Source of the DNA: Sediminispirochaeta smaragdinae DSM 11293
GTDB taxonomy: Bacteria > Spirochaetota > Spirochaetia > DSM-16054 > Sediminispirochaetaceae
Reading direction: 5' to 3'
Length of the DNA: 64,000 nt
Assembly (NCBI RefSeq): GCF_000143985.1
Contig: NC_014364.1
Location: forward strand, 930,001-994,000
Shown: positions 26,221-34,721 of the stretch, one piece after another
Numbering within the stretch: position 1 is the stretch's first letter
Layout of the letters: each line of letters begins with the position of its first letter
Notes under the pieces: model-generated
What the model saw: the letters and a program-made list of their open reading frames with translations, nothing else
Databases searched by the model: none
Told to the model about the DNA's origin: nothing
Translations under genes and position numbers: made by a program

Positions 26221-26235
26221 ACGAAATTATTTCGT
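26221..26235. promoter_or_regulatory. Palindrome upstream of the synthase gene
   Basis: ACGAAATTATTTCGT is a perfect 7-bp inverted repeat about a single central base, 56 bp before the synthase ATG. It is a possible operator for osmotic or sugar control; no regulator gene is adjacent. Confidence 0.4.
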
Positions 26236-26276
26236 ACTGTAAGTATATTGATGTGGTGCCATAAAGGCAAGGGTAG

Positions 26277-26293
26277 TGTTCCGAATCCTGGTG
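26277..26293 (+). repeat. Solo end of the ~142-bp inverted-repeat family (copy D)
   Basis: TGTTCCGAATCCTGGTG is identical over 17 bases to the left end of copy B (51582). It lies between the PAP2 gene's stop and the synthase gene, pointing toward the PAP2 gene. No inverted partner is found at the expected distance. Confidence 0.45.
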
Positions 26294-26318
26294 ATCGCCG
26301 ATATCCATACCATCGGTT

Positions 26319-27221
26319 TCACCTCTCCCTCGGGTGGCGTTGGGTCTTCTCGAAAAGTGATACCTTCATTGCGGTAGCCGGGTACCAGACCGCGATCCAC
26401 AATCCTATAATGAGGTAGGCCAATCCGTCGCCAATCGGATTTTCAGGAATAAAAAGCTTCAAGAGCAGGCGCAAAAACAGAGTCGTAGTCATCCCTGCGA
26501 GAAATCTGATGACCTTTTTGGAAAGTGACGCATGGCACTCGAAGGCAACAAACCGCTGTTCCAATCTTCGAGCCACGGCAAAACCTAAAAGCATTCCTGC
26601 CGATTTTGTTACGGCTTCGACTCCCTTAAGGTTCCAGCCCATGGATTTGTCGATAGAAGCTACAACTATCCCTGCGGTAAACAGGACAACGGCAATAATC
26701 GGGATTCGAGAAAAGATGGATGGACGGTCGAAAAAGAGTGGTAAGGCGAAAAGAATTCCAAGGATTACGCCGACCGCTACATCGGTCGGCCAGTGTACCC
26801 CGAGGTAAAGTCTGCTGAGAGCTACCAGAGCGGTAATGGCCAGAGCGCAGCCTACCGCTTCCTTCCTAAAACGTTCTGGAAGAGAAGCGGCACATGCAAA
26901 ATAGAAGGTAGCTGCGGCCTGTGAGTGACCACTGGGAAAGCTGTATCCCGCGGCGGTTTCGAGTCGCTTTGCTCTAATGGTTTCGAGGAGTTCATAGGGA
27001 CGCGGGACGCCGAAAAGCAGCTTGAGAAAGCCGTTTACCGATGCCGATAGGAGCAGCAGGAGAACGATGTTGGAGCCTTTTTCCTTTGAAACGTTCCAGT
27101 AGATCCAGCTAAGAACGACGACCATGATAGTTTCTTCACCCAACATGGTGATCAGTTCGACCAAATGATCAAGAAAAGGGGTCGAAAGGTTCTGAAAAGC
27201 CATGAGAATTGATTCCTGCAT
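26319..27221 (-). CDS. PAP2-family membrane phosphatase
   Basis: A 300-residue membrane protein with the three phosphatase motifs: VPRPYE, YSFPSGHSQAAAT and SRLYLGVHWPTDV. The active-site histidines therefore face the periplasmic side between membrane helices. About four extra C-terminal hydrophobic segments follow the catalytic domain. Likely substrates are lipid phosphates such as phosphatidate or undecaprenyl diphosphate. ATG 27221 is preferred, with AGGA seven bases upstream, over GTG 27227. It may be read with the downstream synthase operon, but 150 bp and a repeat end separate them. Confidence 0.87.
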   Translation of the reverse strand: MQESILMAFQNLSTPFLDHLVELITMLGEETIMVVVLSWIYWNVSKEKGSNIVLLLLLSASVNGFLKLLFGVPRPYELLETIRAKRLETAAGYSFPSGHSQAAATFYFACAASLPERFRKEAVGCALAITALVALSRLYLGVHWPTDVAVGVILGILFALPLFFDRPSIFSRIPIIAVVLFTAGIVVASIDKSMGWNLKGVEAVTKSAGMLLGFAVARRLEQRFVAFECHASLSKKVIRFLAGMTTTLFLRLLLKLFIPENPIGDGLAYLIIGLWIAVWYPATAMKVSLFEKTQRHPRER

Positions 27222-27319
27222 CTTCACATCCTACTCTTCTTGCCAATTTAGCAGTGACGGGTTACAGTGCCCTTATGAACAATAGAGTATATACCGTCGC
27301 GGAGTGTGTCTCAATTGTA

Positions 27320-28189
27320 ATGAGGACTCCCAGGCGCTTCGTCTTATTATTTTTCTTTCTTTTTTTTGCAACTTTCTCTGTTGTCGGAAATGAAATTGAT
27401 CGCTTCTGGATCGTAGAGGAGGACGATAATTCTTCCGGAGATGTCAAGCAGCTCGTGGATCCCTTGTTTCGACCGGGTGAAACCTTCAAGACGCTTATCG
27501 TTGTAAACGACTTAAGGATTCGGCAGGGAAAGGGCTCTGTTTCCTGGAATTTTAAGTACTATATAAACGGACATTTAAGTCATATGACCGATACCGAGTC
27601 CTACAGCGGATTTCAGGAGGGAATAGACTGGCATTTCCGCCGTGAACGCTTTTTTACCATAGCGCCTTCGGCCCTGCGTGGGAAGCATCGTATTGAAATT
27701 TTTCTGAAAGATAACAACAGTGGAAAAATCTATCACGGTGCCGTTCATTTTGAGGTGGGCGGCAAACCTATAACCGAGACAACTCCTCCCATGGCCTCAG
27801 GTGGTTCTCGAGAGGCAGTGGAGCCTTCTCGATTTGAGCCGACGATACTGATTGATGATATTTCGATCAGGCTGAGCGCTGTCGATGTTCGGAACGGCCA
27901 TTTGGTCTGTACCTTTTTGGTTTCGACCGAGCTTGCGGGCCAATGGCTTGGTTTCTCCGATGCTTTGCTCGTGGACAGCGAAGGAGGCAGGCACGAGGCC
28001 ATCGTCGGCGGCACGATCCGGGGAGATGGCGGAGGAGGCTTGGATCTCGTCCGCGGGATTCCTATAAAGGGTGAAGTTTTTTTTGATTCATGGGCGGCCG
28101 GTCTTGGCCATTTTGCATTGCTGGAAGTACATTTCGACGGTGACAGGACCGGCCGCTGGAGAGATATCTCAAATCCCTACGGGACCTAA
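27320..28189 (+). CDS. Exported hypothetical protein
   Basis: About 289 residues with a clear signal peptide (RRFVLLFFFLFFATFSVVG) and no lipobox. The mature part has two beta-rich blocks (about 30-165 and 190-289) joined by a Pro/Ser/Glu-rich linker. The second block reads like an immunoglobulin-like fold. I do not recognise the family. ATG 27320 gives the best signal peptide but has no good ribosome site; ATG 27275 is an alternative in the same frame. It is divergent from the PAP2 gene and convergent with the agmatinase gene. Confidence 0.6.
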   Translation: MRTPRRFVLLFFFLFFATFSVVGNEIDRFWIVEEDDNSSGDVKQLVDPLFRPGETFKTLIVVNDLRIRQGKGSVSWNFKYYINGHLSHMTDTESYSGFQEGIDWHFRRERFFTIAPSALRGKHRIEIFLKDNNSGKIYHGAVHFEVGGKPITETTPPMASGGSREAVEPSRFEPTILIDDISIRLSAVDVRNGHLVCTFLVSTELAGQWLGFSDALLVDSEGGRHEAIVGGTIRGDGGGGLDLVRGIPIKGEVFFDSWAAGLGHFALLEVHFDGDRTGRWRDISNPYGT

Positions 28190-28207
28190 GCAAAGAGACC
28201 TTTATCC

Positions 28208-29107
28208 CTACTTGTTTTCCGGCCGACAGTTCCGTTCGACCAGGCCCATTACTTCGTAGATGAGTCTGGCTGCTCCGAAGGGGTCGGCGTTGCGATCCCG
28301 AACAGGAGCAAGCTCAACAAGATCAAAACCGATTACATTTCGGTTTCTGGTCAGCGAAGTAATCATATCTATGGTCTGATACCATGAAAGGCCGCCTGGT
28401 TCCGGGGTTCCTGTAGAGGGGAAGAGGGCGGGATCAAGACCGTCGATGTCGATCGTAAGATAGACATGTTCAGGAAAGGCATCGGGGAGGGGGATGATAT
28501 CGACCTGTCGCCTAGCCGCTTCCGCTGCGTCCAGCCAGCCGATGGACTCCGGCCTTTTTGCTTTCTGCTCGTTCCGAAATGTAACTTCTTCGGGGGATAT
28601 GCTGCGGACTCCGACCTGAAATATGGGGAATCCCAGCTCTACGGCTCGGCGCATCACACAGGCATGGCTCATGTGAATACCACGATAATCACTTCGCAGA
28701 TCCCCGTGGGCATCAATCTGAACAATACCGATTTTGTTGCCTGTTTCCTTGCGCCATTGATCCAAGGCGTGAAAAGCCCCGACGCTGACGGTATGTTCGC
28801 CCCCAAGTATGATGGGAATCCTCCCTTTTCCAAGGGCCTCTACCACTTTTGCCGCACAGGCCTCGACCATGGCGTCTGCCTTTTCTGCCTCAACGGCCTC
28901 GTCCGTAACAATTCCTCTAAGGGCGGGAATCCCTGTGCCGTCCCATAGTTCGAGCTGTTGTGATGCTTCGAGTATGGCCTGCGGACCTCCGGCGGTACCG
29001 TGCCCGTAGGATACACTCGCCTCAAATGGTACCGGAATGATGTGAAAGAGTCCTTCACTTTTCTGCTGCTCGGTTAATTCCTCACCGAGAAACGATCGAT
29101 AGTTCAT
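28208..29107 (-). CDS. speB: Agmatinase (ureohydrolase family)
   Basis: A 299-residue dimanganese hydrolase converting agmatine to putrescine and urea. Metal-binding motifs are GGEHTVS, QIDAHGDLR and TIDIDGLDPA. The start overlaps the stop of the carboxyspermidine decarboxylase gene (ATGA), so the three polyamine genes are translationally coupled. The context favours agmatinase over arginase or guanidinobutyrase. An arginine decarboxylase to supply agmatine is not in this window. Confidence 0.88.
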   Translation of the reverse strand: MNYRSFLGEELTEQQKSEGLFHIIPVPFEASVSYGHGTAGGPQAILEASQQLELWDGTGIPALRGIVTDEAVEAEKADAMVEACAAKVVEALGKGRIPIILGGEHTVSVGAFHALDQWRKETGNKIGIVQIDAHGDLRSDYRGIHMSHACVMRRAVELGFPIFQVGVRSISPEEVTFRNEQKAKRPESIGWLDAAEAARRQVDIIPLPDAFPEHVYLTIDIDGLDPALFPSTGTPEPGGLSWYQTIDMITSLTRNRNVIGFDLVELAPVRDRNADPFGAARLIYEVMGLVERNCRPENK

Positions 29108-30267
29108 GACAAACGCTCCCTGAAGTCTTCAAATCCAAATTGTTTTACCACTTCCAGCGTGCCTGTCGCCGAATCATAGGTGGCGATGGCGGGAAGGGGG
29201 ACTCCGTTGAAGGTGGTGGTCTTTACCATCGAGTAGTGGGCCATGTCCCCAAAGACCAGGCGACTGCCCGGCTCTAACGGGGTATCAAAGGAGTAGGTGC
29301 CAATCACGTCGCCGGCAAGGCAGGAGCTGCCGCCGAGACGGTAGGTGTACCGTTTCTCACCCGGCTTTCCTGCTCCGGCAATCTCAGGCCTATAGGGCAT
29401 CTCCAGTACGTCGGGCATGTGGGTCGCCGCACTGGTGTCGAGAAGCGCTATCCTGCCGTCGTTTCGTACGATATCGAGAACTGTGGCTACCAGCACGCCG
29501 CTGTTAAGGGCTACTGCTTCGCCAGGTTCGAGGTAGACGTCAACGCCGTAGCGATCGGAACACTCCTCAATGAGTCGACAGAGTAGGGCTCTGTCGTAGT
29601 CGTTTCTTGTGATATGGTGCCCGCCGCCGAAGTTGATCCACCTCATCCTCCCGGCCCATGTTCCAAAGGAGTGATGAAAGCCCTTAAGGACCCGTTCAAG
29701 ATCGTCGGCATTCTGTTCGCAGAGCGCATGAAAATGGAGCCCCTCGATTCCGTCGAGGAGTTCCGGCCGAAATTCGGCAGCCGTGACACCAAGCCTGCTT
29801 CCCGGCGCCGAGGGATCGTACAGCCGAACAGCGGCAGTAGATACTTCCGGGTTTACCCGTATTCCACATGACACCCTTCCTGCAAAGGGAAGACAACTGC
29901 TTCGAAATCGTTTCCACTGTGAGAAAGAGTTGAAAACGACATGATCGGAAAGTTCGAGTATCGTTTCAAACTGCTCCGGAACAAATGCGGGACTGTAGGT
30001 GTGTACCTCCTTTCCGAACGCTTCCCTCCCCAGTTTCGCTTCATAAAGCCCCGAGGCACAGACCCCTTTAAGGGTCTGCGAGATCATCGGGTAGAGGCTG
30101 AACATGGAAAAGCCCTTTTGGGCAAGAAGTATTCGGGCACCGCTTGTTTTTTGTATCGAGTCAAGTATTGCCAGGTTTCTCCTGATGGCTGCTTTGTCGA
30201 CGACAAAACAGGGTGAGGGGACCGCTTCCGGCCGAAATCCCTCTAATCCGAAATAGTCAGCTTCCAC
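29104..30267 (-). CDS. nspC: Carboxynorspermidine/carboxyspermidine decarboxylase
   Basis: A 387-residue fold-III PLP decarboxylase that converts carboxyspermidine to spermidine. The Schiff-base lysine is Lys51 in LLAQKGFSMF, GGGHHITR and LEPGEAVALNSG bind PLP phosphate, and SSCLAGD carries the catalytic cysteine from the partner subunit. The start is GTG 30267, with no later start codon before the conserved PSPCFVVD. It overlaps the dehydrogenase gene by 25 bp and the agmatinase gene by 4 bp. Confidence 0.9.
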   Translation of the reverse strand: MEADYFGLEGFRPEAVPSPCFVVDKAAIRRNLAILDSIQKTSGARILLAQKGFSMFSLYPMISQTLKGVCASGLYEAKLGREAFGKEVHTYSPAFVPEQFETILELSDHVVFNSFSQWKRFRSSCLPFAGRVSCGIRVNPEVSTAAVRLYDPSAPGSRLGVTAAEFRPELLDGIEGLHFHALCEQNADDLERVLKGFHHSFGTWAGRMRWINFGGGHHITRNDYDRALLCRLIEECSDRYGVDVYLEPGEAVALNSGVLVATVLDIVRNDGRIALLDTSAATHMPDVLEMPYRPEIAGAGKPGEKRYTYRLGGSSCLAGDVIGTYSFDTPLEPGSRLVFGDMAHYSMVKTTTFNGVPLPAIATYDSATGTLEVVKQFGFEDFRERLS

Positions 30268-31424
30268 GGCAGACCGTACCTTGCAAGATCGTCGAGAAAG
30301 GGATCCGGGTCGAACTGCTCCATGTTATATACCCCTTTTCCACTCCACTTCCCCTCGATCATCATTTTTGCACCGACCATTGCCGGAACGCCCGTCGTAT
30401 AGCTGACACCCTGGCTGTTGGTCTCTTCATAGGCCGCTTCATGGCTGCAGATGTTGTAGATATAGGCCTCGCGGCTCTTGCCTTCTTTCCGTCCCCGTCC
30501 GATGACACCGATGCAGGTCTCTCCTTTGGTATCGGGACCGAGGCTTGCCGGTTCCGGCAGCACGGCTTTAAGAAACTGGAGGGGGATGATCTTTGTTCCC
30601 TTGTAGTCTACCGGCTCGATGCTGGTCATGCCGACATTTTGGAGTACTTCGAGATGTTTTAGGTAGTTTTCGGAAAAGCTCATCCAGAACTGGGCTTTTT
30701 TCAGGCTTGGAATGTGCTTTATCAAGGATTCCAGTTCCTCGTGATAGAGACGGTAGATGGTATAGGTTCCCACTCCTTCCGGGCAGGTGAAGGCTTTTGA
30801 TGCGCTCATGGGCGGGGTTTCAATGAAACGTCCCGATTCCCAGTGACGACAGGAGGCCGTTACCTCCCGAATGTTGATTTCGGGGTTGAAGTTGGTTGCG
30901 AAGGGTTTTCCGTGGTCCCCGCCGTTGACATCGACGATTTCAATCTCCTCAAGTTCATCGAACTGGTGGCGGGCTAAATAGGCAGTGAAGACGTTTGTCA
31001 CGCCGGGATCGAAGCCGCTGCCGAGCAGGGCCATCAATCCTGCCTTTTCAAATTTATCCTGATAGGCCCATTGCCAGGAGTATTCGAATTTAGCCACCTC
31101 TTTGGGTTCGTAATTCGCCGTATCGAGGTAGTGTACCCCCACCTCAAGGCAGGCATCCATGATGGTGAGATCCTGATAGGGAAGGGCTACATTGATAACG
31201 AGGTCGGGCTTATATGAACGCATCAAGGCTGCCAATTCCGAAACGTTATCGGCATCGACCCGTGCCGTTTCGATCGCTCTCGGCAATTCTTCGGCTATCT
31301 GATCGCACTTTGCTTTTGTGCGGCTTGCAAGCATGATGGAATGAAAGGTTTCCGGTAGTTGTGCACACTTGTGAGCGACTACCCGACCGACTCCGCCGGC
31401 CCCGATGATAAGAACACGATTCAT
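30243..31424 (-). CDS. Carboxynorspermidine/carboxyspermidine synthase (saccharopine dehydrogenase-like)
   Basis: A 393-residue NADPH-dependent enzyme of the saccharopine-dehydrogenase family. It begins VLIIGAGGVGRVVAHKC (Rossmann loop), contains GSGFDPGVTNVFTAY, and ends with the family's PAMVGAKMMIEGKW. Next to nspC and speB it is best assigned to condensing putrescine with aspartate semialdehyde to carboxyspermidine. AAGGAGGTG lies just before the ATG. The route bypasses S-adenosylmethionine decarboxylase. Confidence 0.9.
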   Translation of the reverse strand: MNRVLIIGAGGVGRVVAHKCAQLPETFHSIMLASRTKAKCDQIAEELPRAIETARVDADNVSELAALMRSYKPDLVINVALPYQDLTIMDACLEVGVHYLDTANYEPKEVAKFEYSWQWAYQDKFEKAGLMALLGSGFDPGVTNVFTAYLARHQFDELEEIEIVDVNGGDHGKPFATNFNPEINIREVTASCRHWESGRFIETPPMSASKAFTCPEGVGTYTIYRLYHEELESLIKHIPSLKKAQFWMSFSENYLKHLEVLQNVGMTSIEPVDYKGTKIIPLQFLKAVLPEPASLGPDTKGETCIGVIGRGRKEGKSREAYIYNICSHEAAYEETNSQGVSYTTGVPAMVGAKMMIEGKWSGKGVYNMEQFDPDPFLDDLARYGLPWKLTISD

Positions 31425-31499
31425 GGGTCACCTCCTTATGGGGATGGAATGATGGAAGTATGGCGAATCACTCGGCGAATTTCAATCGACCAGGAAAAA

Positions 31500-32129
31500 C
31501 TACGGCGCCTTTTTAATGGCAATCGTCAAACCGTCTCCGACCGGCAGGATCGTGCTGACGATCCTCTCGTCTCCGGCGATGAGCTTGTTAAAGCGTTCGA
31601 TAGGCGGAATAAGGTCGTGCCATTTCGGATCCAAATCGATGACGGGGAAGAGGCTGTCCTCAGCAAGAAAAAGGGCTCCTGGCTTTAATAAGCGCACGCA
31701 CTCTTCGAAAAGGTCGGGATAGAGGTGTTTATCCGCATCCTGAAAAATGAGATCATACTGCGGTTCCAAACGGGGCAGGGCCTTTCGTGCATCGTCGATG
31801 ACGAGTTCTATCACATCATCAACCCCCTCTCTTCGAAAGTTTTCTTGGGCCTGAGCCGCAACCCGTTCGTCGTATTCAATACTTGTTATCCTGCCGTCCC
31901 ATGTTTGTATTGCCTTTGCCATTGAACTTGTCGAATAGCCGATGCTGGTTCCGATTTCGAGAATTCTGGCAGGACGTTTCAGCATAATAAGCAGCTGCAA
32001 GATCCTTGCAACATCATCGTCGACAACGGGTATAAAGGCTTTGAGTGCAGTTTGATCTATGTACTCTTTTTTATTAAGCCCCTTTTTCTCTGCATACAAT
32101 GCTTCGATATAGTGTGCTACACGGTCCAT
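31500..32129 (-). CDS. SAM-dependent O-methyltransferase (family 3 type)
   Basis: A 209-residue soluble methyltransferase. The SAM-binding motif is ILEIGTSIGYSTSSMA, followed by ITSIEYDERV and YDLIFQDADKHLY, whose aspartates fit the metal-dependent catechol O-methyltransferase-like group, which also includes the tRNA 5-hydroxyuridine methyltransferase TrmR. The substrate is unknown. It lies 75 bp upstream of the polyamine genes in the same direction and may be their first cistron, although no functional link is obvious. Confidence 0.85.
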   Translation of the reverse strand: MDRVAHYIEALYAEKKGLNKKEYIDQTALKAFIPVVDDDVARILQLLIMLKRPARILEIGTSIGYSTSSMAKAIQTWDGRITSIEYDERVAAQAQENFRREGVDDVIELVIDDARKALPRLEPQYDLIFQDADKHLYPDLFEECVRLLKPGALFLAEDSLFPVIDLDPKWHDLIPPIERFNKLIAGDERIVSTILPVGDGLTIAIKKAP

Positions 32130-32189
32130 TTTCCATCCTCTTTTTGGCTACGCTATATCATCGTATGGTTTTGAGCAAGCGTTTGAGCC

Positions 32190-32218
32190 TTGACCCATAC
32201 TCTTTCGCTCAGTATAGT
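32190..32218 (+). promoter_or_regulatory. Promoter of the lacI-gtfA operon
   Basis: TTGACC (32190-32195), a 17-bp spacer and TATAGT (32213-32218). The predicted start of transcription (about 32225) abuts the operator at 32227-32244. Confidence 0.75.
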
Positions 32219-32226
32219 AACCGATA

Positions 32227-32244
32227 AATGTAAGAGCTTACATT
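32227..32244. promoter_or_regulatory. Operator of the sucrose repressor
   Basis: AATGTAAGAGCTTACATT is an exact 8-bp inverted repeat with a 2-base AG centre, right at the transcription start and 12 bp before the repressor's GTG. The position suits autorepression of lacI-gtfA. Confidence 0.7.
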
Positions 32245-32255
32245 CGGAGCATGTT

Positions 32256-33257
32256 GTGAAAAACGATTCAACGATTTATGATGTCGCCCGGGAAGCCGGG
32301 GTCAGCATTGCCACCGTTTCCCGGGTCATGAATCACCCCGAACGGGTAGCCCCTGTTACCCGTTCACGCATTCTCTCGGTCATGACAAGGCTCGATTTTT
32401 CTCCGAGCTCGGAAGCGGTAGCCAGGGCCCGGATAGGTTTGAAACGGGTAGGTGTGGTAGCGCCCTTTGCCTGGTCCTACTCTTTTGTCCAACGAATTCG
32501 GGGGCTCAGCAGCCATTTATCTCCCCGCGAGTATGAGATAACCACCTATTCGGTGGAAAATCGCAGCCAGCTTGATTCTGTTTTTGCAATGCTTTCGGCA
32601 GGGGAACGGGTCGACGGCGTTGTTGTTATGGCTCTTCCGGTTGACAAAGAAGCCCTTATGCTTTTTCGCAGACGGGGTATGCCTCTGGTGAGCCTTGAAA
32701 CGCGTATTAAATATGTCTGCTCAATCCTTTCGGATAACCAGGAGGGAGGAAGGATTGCCGCCGAGTACCTGCTTGGTAAGGGGTTCCGCCATCCTGCTTT
32801 CCTTGGTGAAGGGGGGCATCCCGATTATGTAGTCGATTCAGCCCGTAGCCGCTTTCAGGCCTTTTCCGAGAGGCTTGGCGCCGAAGGCATAGAGATACCG
32901 GAGGAGCATATGTGCTTTCACTATACCGGGGCCGATTATGCACGTGGGGCGGCCCGTAAGCTTATTTCGGGAAAATTCCTTCCCGATGTGGTTTTTGCCG
33001 CCAGTGACTATGAGGCCCTGATCCTTTATCGCATCGCCCGGAACGCGGGACTTCAGGTGCCTGGTAATCTTGCTATCCTCGGGTACGACAACATTGAGGC
33101 GGCCGAGTTTATCGGCCTTTCGACGGTCGATCAGCAGCTTGACGAGTCCGGACGACTTGCCGCCGAAATGATCGAGCTGGCCTTCCGAGGCAGTTTCGGA
33201 CAGATCCCGGAAGTGATACGACTTCCTGTAACCCTTATCGAACGTGATACCGCCTAA
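32256..33257 (+). CDS. LacI-family repressor of sucrose phosphorylase
   Basis: A 333-residue repressor with the HTH STIYDVAREAGVSIATVSRVM at the N-terminus and a sugar-sensing domain ending in NLAILGYDNIEAAEFIGLSTVDQQ. GTG 32256 is chosen because GGAG lies six bases upstream and the HTH then starts at the usual distance; the longer frame from 32190 begins inside the promoter. It is 21 bp upstream of gtfA in one operon, so it probably responds to sucrose or a related sugar. Confidence 0.9.
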   Translation: MKNDSTIYDVAREAGVSIATVSRVMNHPERVAPVTRSRILSVMTRLDFSPSSEAVARARIGLKRVGVVAPFAWSYSFVQRIRGLSSHLSPREYEITTYSVENRSQLDSVFAMLSAGERVDGVVVMALPVDKEALMLFRRRGMPLVSLETRIKYVCSILSDNQEGGRIAAEYLLGKGFRHPAFLGEGGHPDYVVDSARSRFQAFSERLGAEGIEIPEEHMCFHYTGADYARGAARKLISGKFLPDVVFAASDYEALILYRIARNAGLQVPGNLAILGYDNIEAAEFIGLSTVDQQLDESGRLAAEMIELAFRGSFGQIPEVIRLPVTLIERDTA

Positions 33258-33278
33258 TATGAGGAGGAACCTTTATAC

Positions 33279-34721
33279 ATGAAAAACGGCGTTCAACTTA
33301 TCACCTATCCCGATAGTCTCGGCATCAATCTCGAGGAACTATCTACTGCCCTGGAACGCTATTTCCCCGATCTTTTTACCGGGATTCATCTCCTTCCCTT
33401 TTATCCCTCTTCTGCGGACCGAGGCTTTGCACCCCTTGGGTATGATCGAGTCGATCCGCAGTTCGGTGATTGGAACGCGGTGGAAGGCCTTGCCGGCAGG
33501 TATGATATCGTGGTTGATTTTATGGTCAACCACATCTCGCGGCACTCCCCTCAATTCCTTGATTTCCTTAAACGGGGAGAGAAAAGCCTCTGGGCGGACC
33601 TTTTTCTCAATGTTCGAAAGTTTCATCCTTCGGGAGAGATCCCTCCCGATGATCTGGCAAAAATCTATACCAGAAAACCTCGGGCACCTCTTACCAAAGT
33701 GGTACATCCGGACGGAAGTGAAGATACCCTGTGGTGTACCTTCAGCGAGGAACAGATCGATCTCGATATTGCCTCTCCCGTCGGTACGGCGTTTCTGGAG
33801 GATAACCTTCGTTCCCTTTGCGGTCATGGCATATCGATGCTTCGCCTCGACGCCTTCGCCTACGTGACGAAGAGGCTCGGTACCAACTGCTTCTTTGTGG
33901 AGCCCGATGTATGGGAGCTCCTGCATCGAATCCAAACGATTGTGGCCGAATATGGTGTGGAGATCTTGCCCGAGATCCATGAGCACTACTCGATTCAGCT
34001 GAAGCTTGCGAACAAGGGCTATCGCGTATATGATTTCGCCCTTCCCATGCTGTTGCTTCATACCATCTTCAGCGGCAGCAGCAGAAGGCTCAAGGAGTGG
34101 CTAAAGATTTCTCCGCACAACCAAATCACCACCCTGGATACCCACGACGGTATCGGAGTTGTCGATGCGGCCGATCTTCTTTCTTCTGAGGAGATAGAGA
34201 AAACCGTTGATGCTCTTTATGAACGGGGTTCCAATGTCAACCGGAGATATTCGTCGGAAGAGTACAACAACCTCGATATCTATCAGATCAACTGTACCTA
34301 CTATTCCGCTACCGGTGAAGATGATGATGCCTACATCCTTTCAAGGGCCATCCAGTTTTTCGCACCCGGTATTCCCCAGGTCTATTATGTCGGAGCACTT
34401 TCGGGACGGAACGATACCGATCTCATTGAGCAAACCAAGCAGGGTCGGGATATCAACCGCCATCCCTACGGCCTCGATGAGATTGCTGTCGAAATAGAGC
34501 GGCCGGTGAATAAACGGCTTTTTCGGCTCATGCGCTTTCGCTCACATACCCCGGCCTTTGAGGGCTCCTTTTCCCTTGCCGATAGTGACGACAGCAGGCT
34601 CAGCATCGTGTGGACGGGAAACGGTGGGGATCAGGCGATACTTGATGTGGACCTGAATGAACTCCGATGTGAGATTCGATATCGGGATGCTCTCGGCAAA
34701 GAGGAGCGGTGGATCTGTTAG
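33279..34721 (+). CDS. gtfA: Sucrose phosphorylase (GH13_18)
   Basis: A 480-residue cytoplasmic enzyme converting sucrose and phosphate to alpha-glucose-1-phosphate and fructose. Catalytic residues are the Asp nucleophile in LRLDAFAY (about 190), the Glu in ILPEIHEHY (about 232) and the Asp in TLDTHDGIG (about 289). From memory it aligns along its full length with Streptococcus mutans GtfA. Close relatives act on sucrose-6-phosphate or glucosylglycerol, so the acceptor should be tested. AGGAGG precedes the start. It ends overlapping the convergent TIGR03545-like gene by 4 bp. Confidence 0.92.
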   Translation: MKNGVQLITYPDSLGINLEELSTALERYFPDLFTGIHLLPFYPSSADRGFAPLGYDRVDPQFGDWNAVEGLAGRYDIVVDFMVNHISRHSPQFLDFLKRGEKSLWADLFLNVRKFHPSGEIPPDDLAKIYTRKPRAPLTKVVHPDGSEDTLWCTFSEEQIDLDIASPVGTAFLEDNLRSLCGHGISMLRLDAFAYVTKRLGTNCFFVEPDVWELLHRIQTIVAEYGVEILPEIHEHYSIQLKLANKGYRVYDFALPMLLLHTIFSGSSRRLKEWLKISPHNQITTLDTHDGIGVVDAADLLSSEEIEKTVDALYERGSNVNRRYSSEEYNNLDIYQINCTYYSATGEDDDAYILSRAIQFFAPGIPQVYYVGALSGRNDTDLIEQTKQGRDINRHPYGLDEIAVEIERPVNKRLFRLMRFRSHTPAFEGSFSLADSDDSRLSIVWTGNGGDQAILDVDLNELRCEIRYRDALGKEERWIC

